64,000 nt of DNA, taken from the NCBI GenBank assembly GCA_963573305.1, contig OY754333.1, positions 16,179,013-16,243,012 of the forward strand. Reading direction: 5' to 3'. Of the stretch, positions 1 through 12,109 are shown piece by piece. Position numbers and translations under genes: made by a program. This DNA is from Pyrrhosoma nymphula (lineage: Eukaryota; Arthropoda; Insecta; Odonata; Coenagrionidae). Each line of letters opens with the position of its first letter. The stretch's first letter is position 1. Below the pieces are notes generated by a model. That model did not search any database. It was not told where the DNA came from and saw only the letters and a list, made by a program, of their open reading frames with translations.

Positions 1-3000
1 AAAGATTAAGTCAAAGCGAAGTGATGTTTGAATATCGGTGTGTAATTGAAGGTGATAAATTTTACGTGTAATATAAGTTTTTTTTCCTCTCTTCTTAAGG
101 TGATAAATCATTTGGAAGGAGAGTATAAACTTTGTCAAGGCATAAACCGTCAAGACATTGTTTCTCATTGGGCTTTCGAAGCAAATTACAACCGCTTTAG
201 GGTGGGTTTACGCGGTCATTAAAGGGTGTTTGCGAGAAAAGCGAGAGTAGAAGATAATTAAGCAGAGGAAGATAGGTCATTGAAAGGAAGTTGTGGCGAT
301 TCCAGGGAGGAGGGATACTAGAGAAGACTTGTGTGGGGGACGGGAGAATTCGGAAGGAGAAGCTTGGGAGAAGGGACCTTGTGCATGCCTTAAGAGAGTC
401 CAGAAGGAAGGAGAGAGAGAGATGAAACCAAGCGAGGTAGTCAAGGGATACGGGAAATTTAAGGGGGGAGTTTCAAAACTCCAAGCGCTTTACTAGCAAC
501 TACCAGGGAACCAGCGGGGAATATCGGCATGCGAATGAGAATTCCTGTGATTTTGCGAGCGTAATCCCTTTACATCCTGCAGATTTACGGGATTCACCTC
601 TCCAGAGGAAAACACCTCAGCATGTTTCAGCCCTACAAAAACGGCGCAAGGACGTCAAATCTCCATATCTGGCGAACAGAGCGTGATTTAAGTATTCTAA
701 TTTTGTTAATGTTTTCTCAATTTAACAAATACTCGAACTTGGACTTCATGCGTGATTTCAAATTAGAGTAGCAATGCATACATTGGCATATCCTTTTGTT
801 TTTCACATGGTGAGAATTTCTACAGTTGGTTCAAGAATTTCTGTGTCTGGCGGCTTTCCTTTAGCTGCAAGAGTTTTAGTCTGAAAGCTCAAATATATTT
901 TATGACTATAAATATATAGATACTCGTATACCTAAATATAAAAATAATCATTCAAATATTGTGAAATGCAATCATGAGAGTTAAAGGTTGATAGCAAGGG
1001 ACAATAAACCCTTAACATTTATGAATAAATCGTGCTCGAGATTACACTGAGCTGAAGTTAACCAAATATTTATTTACATTTCTGAAGGAATTACTCAGTG
1101 ATGGAGGCTGGACCAGGTTAAATTAGATTTAATTTATTATATTACTTATCTACATCAGTAAGCGATCACGTGAGTGATAAGATTTACATTACATTGGTAA
1201 ATGTTAACGAGGAACACAGTATCTTCATTTAATAGTCGCACTCATCCACAAGAAATATTTCGTTAACTTTCCGTCTCACGCTTAATAATATCACCACACA
1301 CCACCACCATATATAATACCACATGTATACAGCAACAGCCTGTGAGTCACAGTTGGAGCAAAGTACATGATTTTGATTCGAACTTTATTTTACAAGTGTT
1401 TAAAAAAACACCTACCAATAATATTTGTTTTAAACATATGACTGTTTCGGTATGAATAGCTAATGCAATTAGCGTTCTTAAAACTCCATACGCAGTTTGG
1501 CTACGTCCCATCAATACGTAACTTCCAATTCCTCCAATCAACCTGACCATTTGCACGTTTGTGAGGTTTTAATAGGAGACAATGCCGGTTCAAAACCCTA
1601 TGATAGGTTAAGACGGCAACCAATTCATTTAACATTATGCTTACATTACTATTTTTCCATTGGGTGTGAATACGTCATTGATTCTGGTCAATGAGTCAAA
1701 ATGGCAAAAATAAAAGTACTGAGGATTTTGAAAAAAAAAACAAATCTTTATGCAATTTATACTAATCTGATATGTGCCATCTAAATAAATGGTAGAAAAA
1801 TATATAGAGATAACTTCATCGAAAAATAGTCATTAATTAAATACATTTAATGTACCCGCAAAATAATGCGAGGATGAACAGAATTTCAACTGAATAATTA
1901 ATGAGAATTTTTTGTTGGGAGAGAATGAAACGCAAACACTTTTCAATACATAACAAGCTTTTTTCTAGCATTTCGTCCAAGCGAAAAATCATATATGGAA
2001 ATTAGAGAGCTACAATGACATGTTAAAGCGTATAGAGTTAACGAGATTAGCATCAATTACAACTAAATCTCTTTTATCGATGTGTCACCTCCTTTACTAT
2101 AATGTTTATCGACATTTGGAACTTTCTACGTTCTACTTCATTCTATGGCAATTTTTAAGCAAAAATACACTGACGCATTGCGACAAGCGTTAGATACGAG
2201 AATGCGTCAAAGAGATTGATTTGTGCTTTACATACCCGTCTAATTTCACGGAAAAAATTAAAAATTCACGCTCCAAGTACTTTTTTGAAGCTTTTACGTT
2301 GGATTAAGCAGGTATATTTTGGAGAGATCTAAAATATAGGTTATATTTCATTTTTACGCCATTTCCATTAGAGAAGAGAAAAGCAAGACGTCTTTTCTCC
2401 ATGGTCTGCGTAATGGATTTCCGACGGATAAAAGCGACTGACCACCGTAATCATTAGTCCACTTACTTCACAGAGTGCGGTTTCAGGCAAAGGGCAAAGG
2501 ATAAAACAAATGTGTGAAAGAAGTTCAAAGCGAAATGGAACACACTTCGCTAAGTCTCAAAGGAAAAATTCCGGACTACATTAGCTGAGCCAAAGTAATG
2601 CAGTCACTGGCTGGCTAGCAGGCTGGAAGGTGGGATTGAATTCGACTTTCAAAACAAATACAAACAGGTGATGCGCCCGCGTCGCTCAGTTAAACCGACC
2701 GGCAGATGAAAGAGCGTTCCTCCGTTAGTTTTTACGTTGGAGCAATACAATGAAAATGGAGTTTTGCTCAACTGTGCAGGAAGATAAGGGATCTCATTTG
2801 CGCTTTGCTGGGTTCAAAATTTGCGGCCCTGAGTTCAAGTCCAGACGAAAGCCGATTTTACACGTGCATATAAACGCCTACGTAATTTTCACCTGCATAA
2901 GTAAAAGCACATAATGCGCTGACGGATAAAATATCGCACTGAGCGTTATCTCATTAGGAGTGAAGAACGAGTGCTTTCACTAGGTACACTTTTTCTCGAG

Positions 3001-5190
3001 CAATGAAATTCTGGCTTCATAGATCTGGATTGCTCCTCCAGTAATTTGAGCTTATGTTGCATGCTCACGACCAAAATATGCTAAGAGGTTTTATGGCTGA
3101 AATACTGGCTAGTCTGCAAATTAATAATGATATGTCGAAGATGGAAGGATTTTAATAAGGCCCATTAGTATTAACGAAAATGATCTCACGCTGAATAAGC
3201 TATTTAAACACCAAATAAATTCATCATACGTGATGCTTTCTTTGAAAATTAAAAAATGGTAGCTTTTAGCAACAATATCTCGGCTCAATAAGTTTTATTA
3301 CTCTGGGTAGGGTAGTCTTTCCCCTTACCCAGAAATAAATGAAATTCATATCATTCATGTCAAATTCATTGTTACTGAACGAAAGCGTAATAAGCGTACA
3401 TACAATTGCACAACTTACCCATGTCTGGCTAAACGGTCATAGGTTTTGTGAAGAAGGTGATTGAATTTATAGCTCGAAAATACTGGTGTTGAATGAACAT
3501 GACTTCTAGCTCATCAGACGGGCTAACTATTCACCATAATAGTCAAAGAATGGGTGGAATTCTCACTCGGGATAGAAAAAGCACTACCGCAAAATTTTCA
3601 ATGAAAGATGAGTATCGAGGACAGCAAAAGATTTTTAGTGGATTTAAATATTTTGGTGGACTAAAAAGTTTAAAAGAGGAGACGTTAAGATAAGAAACAC
3701 GGTAGGCATAGAAGAATTTAACTGCTTTTTGAACAATCAAAGACAATTATCCTACTTTCAACATCTGTAAGCTATAAAAATATGGTTCAATAAAAGAGAT
3801 ATCCATAAATATAAGCTCCAATTAGTTTAAATTGTATTGAAGGTAAAATAAGCTAAACAATATCGAACAATATAAACAGAATCAAGTTTAGGAACACACT
3901 GCCAACTACTACCAATCAGTGCCGTTAGGCGAAAGCGGGTTGAGCATAAAGGAAACAAACATGAACAGGCTTTTGTATTAAAATGTGCTGATACTGATGT
4001 ACCGTGATAAGTAATTGTGTGGTTTTTAAACTTAAATAATTGCCAATACTATACCATCGATATAATTTGAATCTTTTAAATATTTCAAAATGGGTTAAAA
4101 AAAAGATTTAGGAAACAAAACGGCACTTTATAGGGTTCAATAGTCAATTCAACAGATTCTTATCTTTTCCATGAATAGATTAAAAATATTTTTAAGCCCC
4201 AGCAAACAGCTTCAAAGCTACTCAATAATAGGTTCTAAAGAAGTAGCCATGATCCAACTCTTAATGGGGGTTTGTCTTTCGCTCACTTCTTGCATTTCAA
4301 ATTGTGGTTATCTAGGATGCAGAAACTCCAGGGCACTGTTACTAACTGATACCAACACATAGGTATTTTTGCTGATCCATAATGAATTATTAAAATAAAA
4401 GCTTGTTACATAAATAATATGTTAAAATGACATCTTAAAGCTTATACATGGAGAACTAAGTGTCATTCACATCGAAATATACATATCTCGATCTCTTATT
4501 CAACTGATACTACAGATATGCGGCTGCTCTAGGGAATGCGAATATACTGCAACCACAATAAGACACCGTTTTTAAAAATAACGCAAAGTCAGGAATAAAG
4601 AATATATGACAAACCTTGGCCTAAAAACTTTGCCCCCTTTGGCATTGACAAAGGATATAGGGCTATCTCATTCATACGCTCACCTTTTTCACGCCGTTTG
4701 AATAACCTTCTTCGTCATTGTAGCTATTCGGACAAAGGAGTGTATTCGTAAAGAGCCTTATTATTTCAGAATGAATTCTTTGAAATATTTCAATTATTTC
4801 CCCATGAAAATGTATGAATAACTTCTACAGATATGATGCAATGCTACAGGTTACATTACTTCTCATCAACAAAAACACGAACGCAACACAATTTTAATGG
4901 AAACTCTTTTCCGTCGAGTTCTTGACTTTGTCGGCAACAGTTCCGTAACCTTGCACGTCAACTTATTGAGGCCTATGCCGCCGCCGCAGAAAAGTCAAGA
5001 AACACGAAAATATGTATGTATTTAGCCGCGCCCGACGCAATAAGCATCCATTTGATAGCGTTGAGCCTGGAAAACGGCATCCCGCAGGAAAACCTACGCT
5101 TTGCCGCGTATTTTCTGGGGCAACTTTCGACCTCGGCGGGCGCGTTATATTCAACACAAAAAAGAATACGCAAGAGGAGCCGAAGGGTTT
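1..5190. other. AT-rich DNA, no gene recognised
   Basis: I found no recognisable coding sequence, RNA gene or transposon terminus here. Open frames are under about 80 codons and have no family motif. A tRNA B-box-like string lies near 2841-2852 but has no convincing A box. The composition is ordinary AT-rich intergenic sequence. Confidence 0.5.
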
Positions 5191-5191
5191 G

Positions 5192-5620
5192 TTCATGAAA
5201 AAATGAAGAGGGAGGGTGGAGAAAGAGAAAAGCGAAGGGAGGAAAAAGAACGGTTAAGACGAAATGGAACTCGCGGCCAGAGGGAATGTAGGTGGGTGAA
5301 TGGAGAGGAGAGGCGGGGGGTTAGAAAGCTGAACTTGCGCGCAAGGCTTGGCGGAAGGAAAAGGGGCTGGGGGTGGAGCATGTGCGTGCTTGGTGGGGAG
5401 GGTGGGGAGCGGGGGTTGGAGGGGCAGCATCCCCCGGAGGCGGCGGCTTTATGAAAGGCTGCCGGGAAGAACAAAAGCTCCACGAATCTCCCCTGAGATG
5501 CGGATAGGGCGGCCGGGGAAGTAGGTGGAGGAGATAGGGGTGGGCGAGGGGAGGGGATTGTCAAGGGAGGGAGGAAAAAAAGAATGAGTTGAGCCTATTG
5601 GTGAGGCAGAGAAAGTGAGA
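5192..5620. other. GC-rich, purine-biased patch
   Basis: The plus strand switches abruptly from AT-rich sequence to a run dominated by G and A with scattered CpG. Overlapping frames of 117 codons (plus) and 123 codons (minus) are open, but their residues are low-complexity (Arg/Glu/Gly or Pro/Ser), as expected from composition alone. I therefore do not call a gene. It could be a CpG-island-like promoter or first exon, or simply a purine tract. Nothing in the flanks decides between these. Confidence 0.4.
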
Positions 5621-5830
5621 TATACAGAGCATGTTCCTTATATGTATTGCGAAAATGCGAGTGCCTTCATATTATTTCAAAATTTATTTATTCATTCGTA
5701 TATATTCTATTGAATATTTCTATCGTTTTTATGTTTACAACCTGGTATTTATTCGTGTACTTATTTATGACTTATTGTCATTTATTTATTTATATTTTAA
5801 GTTATTTATAATTTTAAATATATTGCTGGT

Positions 5831-6081
5831 AGGCCATTGGCCAGGTGTCAAGAGCAATAATGATACGAAAAGAATTAATGTCAATTATTTTAATAATTTA
5901 GCATTCATTTCATTTCATTTATATTCATCTCCTGGCATTTAATCACGTAGTCTTTACTTATTTATATATCATGGCTTCATTGATGTTTTTCATTATTTAC
6001 TTATTTAGATTACGGTTCTCGCAGGTCATTGGCCAGGTGGCAAAAGCAATAATGAAACCAAAATAATTAAATACAATTATA
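5831..6081 (+). repeat. Two direct copies of a ~60-bp unit, 192 bp apart
   Basis: A unit containing CATTGGCCAGGTG and then CAATAATGA occurs at about 5831-5889 and again at 6023-6081. The copies share most bases over about 60 bp and both lie in ATTTATTT-rich DNA. In one frame each copy reads as a similar short peptide (HWPGxKSNN), so the unit may descend from the 3' end of a retroelement ORF. That origin is inference. Confidence 0.55.
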
Positions 6082-6139
6082 AAGATTGTAAAATATGAAA
6101 CAGTATATGTGAATTAAGTTCTTATAATTATTTTAAAGA

Positions 6140-7160
6140 CATACTTACGTATATTCTTAAGAAATTATCACGTTCATTGGGAAATGATTCGAGAAGTTAT
6201 GTGCGAATGTGTACTCGTTATCATCAAGAAACCACCGTAAGAGGCGATGCAATTGTGCTTACGGAGATGAAATTACTCATAGATTTCCAATGTACGTATA
6301 TTTTTATTTCTCCCTCATTCGTCTAGATCAAAGTTAAATTATTATTATTTCACTCATTTCTTAATGTTTACTCACCAATTAGGTACACATATTCACTCAC
6401 ATAGTGTATACTTATTATTTGTATTGCTTTTTTTATTTACCTACATGAACGCATTCAAGCAAAAAATACACTTGCCTTCAAAGGTTGGTAGGAATGTAGG
6501 AAACGCTTTAAGAACGCATGCGGGAAGAAAATACAGCTGATGAGAAAGGTAAAAGGAAGACGTGTGCAATAGATAACACCGAAAATTCTCCGTTAAATTC
6601 CCAGTTTTATCACACCTCCTGTATTTTGAAAAATGCAATCCGGCCTCCATTCCCACCATTCACCACTTTCTGGTTGCCCTTTGTTTATCACAATCCTGTC
6701 ATACCATATCCTTTATGCTAACACACCTAGGTGAAAATTCATCAGAGTCCTCGCCCAAAGTCTTATATGAGATATATTTTTCCAGTTAATAGAGCGTTTA
6801 ATGAAAATCATTAATTAATAATCATGTCCTCGGGCAAAAATCAATTTTGCGTGACTTATTTCCTATACAAGCCTCTTTACACGGCCTTCCGGCCTGAGAA
6901 CCGCAGTCAAAGGTATGAAAGTTTTTTAGACCCTCAAGAGAAAGATAAAGTTACATACTAAGGTAGGCTGACGTGTAATTAGGGCAGATGAAACAGTTTC
7001 CGTACCAGTGTAGTATTTTGGATTGAAATAGGTTGAATTGAAATGTCACAAGGAAATGAATTATGCTGGACAACGAGGTGAATTGGTGATACCAAGGAAC
7101 TACCTTTGGTGGGTTATATCCTGCACAAAGACGTGAGGAAAACATTTGTTAAAACTTTGA
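6140..7160. other. AT-rich DNA, nothing recognised
   Basis: Only short open frames without motifs are present. Confidence 0.45.
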
Positions 7161-7375
7161 CATTGAGAGTAGTTTGCATGGCACGAATCTTGGCCTTTGA
7201 GGAAAGAGGATGAGCTCTTTTGAAACCAATGTTTAGAGAAGAATCGATAAAATAACCTTTGTAGAAAGGAAGGCAAACACGAAGTTGTTGGTTAAGGTAG
7301 GAGAAGAGAGGTAATTAAGGAGTAAATGCGAGGGAGAGATGTTCAAGACTTTCATAGAAGGGAAAATATTTCGTG
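7160..7375 (+). mobile_element. Degenerate non-LTR RT C-terminal fragment (family A)
   Basis: Read across frames, the plus strand carries the characteristic segment after the RT domain of insect non-LTR elements: a string like HESWPLRKEDE (7165-7215), then RRIDKITFVERKAN and KVGEER (about 7234-7310). These match the pattern YGAETWTLRKED, RRMxKISWTERxTNEEVL and VGEER known from this group. Frames switch at least twice and in-frame stops are present, so it is dead. The catalytic RT domain and 3' end are missing. It belongs with the copies at 26.2, 28.0, 47.3, 48.7 and 59.1 kb. The assignment is by eye from motif order. Confidence 0.6.
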
Positions 7376-7611
7376 CCGCAGATGTTTTCCCCATGGTTTC
7401 TGAGGCTAGTCAAAATGTACACCTGTACTAAATTGCCGAACCTTCTTTGCGAAAACAAGTCTGCTAACTCACCACAGGATAGGGCTCCAAACCATCCCCA
7501 TTTTACCTGGACGTTTTCATTGTTTCCTGTCCGTCTGCAATTTAGTCACTTGTGTATTAAAAACCCCCTATCCTAATCTAGGGGTAAATTGGAAATTTGC
7601 GTCATCTGCGA

Positions 7612-7690
7612 GTAGATGGATAGATGGTAACACGGCAGTCTATCGATCCAAATTTAACAGGTTTGACACCCACCCCGTGCGTAGTTGTTA
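7612..7690 (+). repeat. tRNA-derived SINE head (candidate)
   Basis: An A-box-like TGGTAACACGG (7627-7637) is followed at tRNA-like spacing by a B-box-like GGTTTGACACCC (about 7662-7673). The flanks do not form an acceptor stem, so this is not a functional tRNA gene. A Pol III promoter of a SINE is the simplest reading. Confidence 0.4.
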
Positions 7691-7739
7691 CTTAGTTTAA
7701 ACATCAGCGCCTTTAAAATTAAGTTAATAAGCCATGGTA

Positions 7740-9200
7740 CTGTCCACTGAATAATTTTATAATACTATACATTTTGACGCTAAGGATTCATCATTCAGTT
7801 ACACTAACGTACAATAACGTACAGTACAATAAAATTACGCAGTGGTCATTACTAAGTTTTATATGCTTAATTTCATCACGATGTTCCACCATATCTTGCC
7901 AGACATCATTTAATACATCAAGACCTTTTGATAGAGGATGCGATAAACATATGATTTGTAGCACTGGAAAAAAACGAAGTGTATTACTGTCTGGAAATCA
8001 GCGCATCAAAAAGTCAAAAATAGTTGGGTATCATTAAGGCTCATTGTACTATATAGTTCAGGGTGTCCATGTAATCTTAGAAAATTAAATCGAACATAAA
8101 AGCACTATTGCAAATTATATTTATTTACAAAATCTTTTTAACAACAGAACTCAAAACAAAAAAAATGTTTTTGCTAAAAACCGGTAGGGTGCGCGTAGAA
8201 TTGCTGTAATGTGTCAGTTGATTAGTTCCCGGTCCACAACAATATACATATTTTGGAGAAAGGCGTCCTCAACAGTCCTCATTTTACTGACCCACTTGTT
8301 CTAATTTTCAATAGGAAATTAGGACAATTTGGTCAAAACGCTATCCTGGAGGAATAGGGATCACAAATTGGAAATAATACGGTGACCTGAAAGTAGTATT
8401 TACGAAAGAATTTATTTTCGCACAGTTGGAGGAATTACCACAAAAATCAGAGTGGTCTCAAGCACACAAAGATGTTTTTACTTCACTGAATATTGAGGCT
8501 GTGATGTAGGTATGCCTGGTACGTCCATACACTGCCATTGGAAAATAAAATAATCCAACCGAACCAACATTTGACCCTGGACTTTTGACTTTCCGGGCCG
8601 ATGGGCAGGCGACCACACTTCCCGGTATTCATGTTTATCGAAGCTATTTTTGCATGATAAAAAGAGACTAGGTACCGGCGACGGTAATACGGTTAGAGCA
8701 ACGAACTCTACGTATTTTCTAGCCGTTCATTACGGCATGAGCGCACATATTCGTGTACGCTCCATGTAACGGCATAAGAGATGTTATAGCATTTATCCTC
8801 GAGGGCTTCTTTTATGTCCTCTTCTCCATAACGATTGCCCCTCCTTGACGGACTGAAGGCATGGTCCACTTAGTTCCTTCAAAAACATCCTTGGGAATCA
8901 AGATACCTAGGTTGTTTAACTCATGCTTCAGGATGATGTTTTCTCTTGGCAACTCCTTGACCTTGACTTGAATTTCTTTCCATCTTGACAACATTGTTAC
9001 TATCAACTACATTCTCTATATTTTTCCTGGACTTATGACAGTTTTGAGAATGTCAATGCCTGGTTAACAGTGTCACATCCGCTCTTATGAAAATCATTTC
9101 AGCCATGTATTTTTTCTGCGTATTGGTTCGCCATCCCTAAGTGTATGGCTTGACTTCCGATCTAGCTGGAGTTTTTCTCATTGCATTTGGTGCATATTTC
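7740..9200. other. Unassigned sequence
   Basis: It holds an 87-codon plus-strand frame (7774-8037) and a 64-codon minus-strand frame (8812-9006) with no family signature. A string resembling a transposon end (CAGGGTGTCCATGTAA) begins near 8063, but I found no inverted partner. No gene is called. Confidence 0.4.
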
Positions 9201-9214
9201 ACCGTCGTAAGTAT

Positions 9215-9460
9215 CGGGAAAGGGGGAACGGGTTGTTTTGGTAGCTATACTGCTGACCTTCCATCCTGAGGACCCCGGTTCGTGGCAGAAATTATTCCCG
9301 ACCCCAATCAGATGTCACCCAACCAGGAATCTCGATTCCTGATTGGGTGCCATTTGGAGAGAATTTCAAGTGATAAAGCGAACGCAGACGCCGGGTTTCT
9401 CTCCACCCTTCCTACATTACTCAATGATCTGTTTCTAACCTAGCTAATTAAAGATAAAAA
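9215..9460 (+). repeat. tRNA-derived SINE-like unit with strong internal hairpin
   Basis: A tRNA-like head with a B-box-like CCGGTTCGTGGC (about 9277-9288) is followed by a hairpin. Arms at 9317-9331 and 9334-9348 pair at 14 of 15 positions around a 2-nt loop, and weaker pairing continues out to 9311 and 9354. The downstream part is unassigned. Confidence 0.45.
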
Positions 9461-9469
9461 CTTTAAAGT

Positions 9470-10480
9470 TTATTTTATTCTTTAAACCAGTGGTCAGAGA
9501 ACAAAAATTATAAAACTCTTGTACCTGCATTAATGAAGAAATTCGTTCATTTATTCATAATTCAATTCATTAAAATTAAGTTAATGGAATGGATGGGCCT
9601 GCAAATCACTGGAACATTTTTTCAAATCGTGAAGTTTTGAAACAAACTTCCTTTTTTGGCGTTATTTATTGTTTCTAAATGCGCAGTTACGCATCTTATA
9701 TACTCGCAGTAACGCAGTTCGATTATTTCTATTTTTTTAACAAAAAATACGACTTTTTTTTCTCTATTTACTTCTTTTTCTGCATGCTACTTATTTCTCT
9801 GTCATTAATTAACTCTAATTAATTAAGAAGCTTTTGAAATATTTCGCGGCACCTTTGTGAAGACGCAGCGGCTCCATAGGGAGCCACGGCACACACTTTG
9901 GGAATAACTGCCGTAAACCATGTATATTCTTAGTTTTTAAGTCATATGCAGGACTTCAGGTTACAGTGCTGTGCTGATTACATTCCTCTAGAATTAGTAT
10001 TTTTCTAAAAAAAAAGAAACCATCGGCCACGACGACATACTTCAACTTTGGGAGATTTCTTCCAAATAAAAATTATTTCTAAACATTCTACCTCAACACC
10101 AAATTTTAGACGGTAATTATCATCCGCATTTTCTATATTTCACTTCAAATAATAAGAGTTTGAAGAATTTCGATGTAATTAGTATTAGTCCGAATAAACA
10201 TTATCATCTTCACTTTCTTTTCTACTGAAACTTTTTCTTTCATAGCATATGCCTTGTCAGAGATCCTTGTCTTTTTCTCGGTAATTTTCTCCAATGAGCA
10301 AGGGTGGGAGGAACCGCAAAGGGATTTTCGGAAGGGGTGAAGTTTGTGAGAGAGAGCGCTGGAAGGACGTGGGGATTGGTCGTAGAAGAAATGAAGAGTC
10401 GAGGTGGATGATTCGAAGGAATTGACGGGGAAAATAGTGAACTGTTTCATGAGGTTGTCAAGGGAAACGCTAGAGAGATG
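9470..10480. other. AT-rich DNA, nothing recognised
   Basis: The 101-codon minus-strand frame at 10145-10450 has no recognisable motif and sits in biased composition. I do not call it. Confidence 0.4.
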
Positions 10481-10486
10481 AATCCT

Positions 10487-10490
<4 letters not shown>

Positions 10491-10544
<54 letters not shown>
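10491..10544. repeat. (TA)27 microsatellite
   Basis: There is an uninterrupted run of 54 bases of alternating T and A. Open frames crossing it on both strands encode only Tyr/Ile repeats and are artefacts of the tract. Confidence 0.98.
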
Positions 10545-10548
<4 letters not shown>

Positions 10549-10810
10549 GGAGGAGTGGAAGCAGTGGGGGGAGTGGGTGGCTTGGGGATCTGGAATTCGA
10601 CTGTGGGAAAACCTAGAGATGGAGAGAGATGAGAAGATGAAAATGTCATCTTCCAACTAGGTTTTGGTCGTCGCTTCTTCGTATTCAAACGTTGTATGAT
10701 TCACGTTCTTCTGAAACTTTGTAGTACTTCCTCACTAAATATTGTTGAGCACGGCCACATTTACAACCCCGAGAGGAGAAAATCTTCACGATGCAATGGC
10801 AATAATGGGT

Positions 10811-10962
10811 TGTTTATGTTGCAACAGCCGAGAGGGTTGGGGAATTGGCGGAGTCAGTGCTTAAGAACAGCTCGTAAGTCGTGACTCTTGTAGTTAATCT
10901 CCTCAATAAGTGACTTACCTCCACCAATTCCTCCAGCCTCTCGGCTGTTGCAAAATAAACGT
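10811..10962. repeat. Fold-back inverted repeat (hairpin)
   Basis: The left arm (about 10811-10853) contains GCAACAGCCGAGAGG. The right arm (about 10919-10960) contains its reverse complement CCTCTCGGCTGTTGC. The arms pair over more than 40 positions with a few mismatches, and weaker complementarity continues inward across about 65 bp. A 150-bp transcript would fold into one long stem. It may be a MITE-like fold-back element or a precursor of small RNA; no target duplication was found. Confidence 0.75.
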
Positions 10963-11109
10963 GTACCCTCACTCTTTCTGATCACCATCTCTCTCCTCCT
11001 CTTCTTTCCTCCCACCTTCCATTTATTGGACAGTATGTGAGGGAATTAGCATACGCTATTAAATCCCTGTTCATAATGAATAGTCATTGAAACCCGGGCC
11101 TTTTACCTC

Positions 11110-11400
11110 AATGGTTCGATTGTCCAATGCTCGTTGGCCCCGGTAACGACGGGGTGATGTCCTCACCTGTTACCCCAGGGTCGCTGGTTTGAGCCACTTC
11201 GGTGGATTTTTTACTAATCAGGACCTGGAGTTTTTTTTCAGAGGAAACACGATCCATACCTTGTTGTCATACATTGAACAACTCCCGTCTACTCCGCCGC
11301 AGGGCCTAAAACATTGGACGCTTCAGCGCCCTTCGATGAGTGCAGGCCAATGCAAATGTGAATGAATTGGGACTTTGGTGGAAGCGTGAGGTCTCTCATT
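11110..11400 (+). repeat. tRNA-derived SINE-like unit
   Basis: An A-box-like TGGCCCCGGTAACGACGGGG (about 11134-11153) precedes GGTCGCTGGTTTGAGCC (about 11179-11195), which contains a B-box-like GGTTTGAGCC. The spacing is roughly that of a tRNA. Around 200 bp of non-tRNA body follows. No 5' acceptor pairing was seen, so a SINE is favoured over a tRNA gene. Confidence 0.5.
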
Positions 11401-11409
11401 AATTTATTG

Positions 11410-12100
11410 AACTGGAACACTCTTATGAATAACAACATATGGATGGGGGTTTATCTCCCTGACAGATCGACTGCTGAGTCTTGAGCATGTGTTTGTGTGT
11501 AAATTTTATCGCGAGAACGGCTCTAACGATTTTGATGAAAGTTACAAATTTACTAATATACGGTACGAAAAAGCGATTTACGTAGGTCTTGACTCTGGGA
11601 AAACTCTTTTTTACAAGATATTTGTCCAAAATATTTGCATTTTTAACATGTAAAAAGGCTAGACTACTCCATTTTTTGTTAAACAGAGGTTTCATTGTTT
11701 GCTTTGTTGAATTGCTTAGACTCCTGATTCAAATAAAAAATGTCATATTTAGTTAAATGAAAGAACATATGTTTTAATTATTGTATTCTATCTCCGTATA
11801 CCCATCGCATTTTCCTGGAATTTTAGTTAGTAACTCGAAAATCTCAAATGCTTGCACTACTTCAACAATTGAATATTTTATTTACTTGGAAACCGCAGCA
11901 TAGGCATGAAATGGAAATTCATGCCTGAGACATTTACGCCTCTTTAAAAAAAATCTCTTTTACAGATGTACTTTGAAATTTTAGTTAGAATATATTTCAA
12001 CCCAACCTCTTCATGTGTACAAGTTAAGTTAAGTTAAGAAGTTAATGGCTGCTACAGAGTAAATGGTACTGATCACGTAATTATGAAAGTGTTAACGTGA
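11410..12100. other. AT-rich DNA, nothing recognised
   Basis: The 90-codon minus-strand frame at 11423-11695 has no family motif. A short GTTAA tandem run lies near 12023-12040, just left of the Helitron remnant. Confidence 0.4.
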
Positions 12101-12109
12101 GTCCTTCAG

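Noticed and set aside
5193..5564. 123-codon minus-strand frame rich in Pro/Ser
   Set aside because: The composition follows from the pyrimidine-rich strand; no domain, start context or splice evidence.
8063..8600. CAGGGTGTCCATGTAA string like a DNA-transposon terminus
   Set aside because: No inverted partner or transposase motif was found within the next several kilobases on either strand.
10447..10688. Open frames of 60-72 codons across the TA tract on both strands
   Set aside because: They are Tyr/Ile repeats created by (TA)27.
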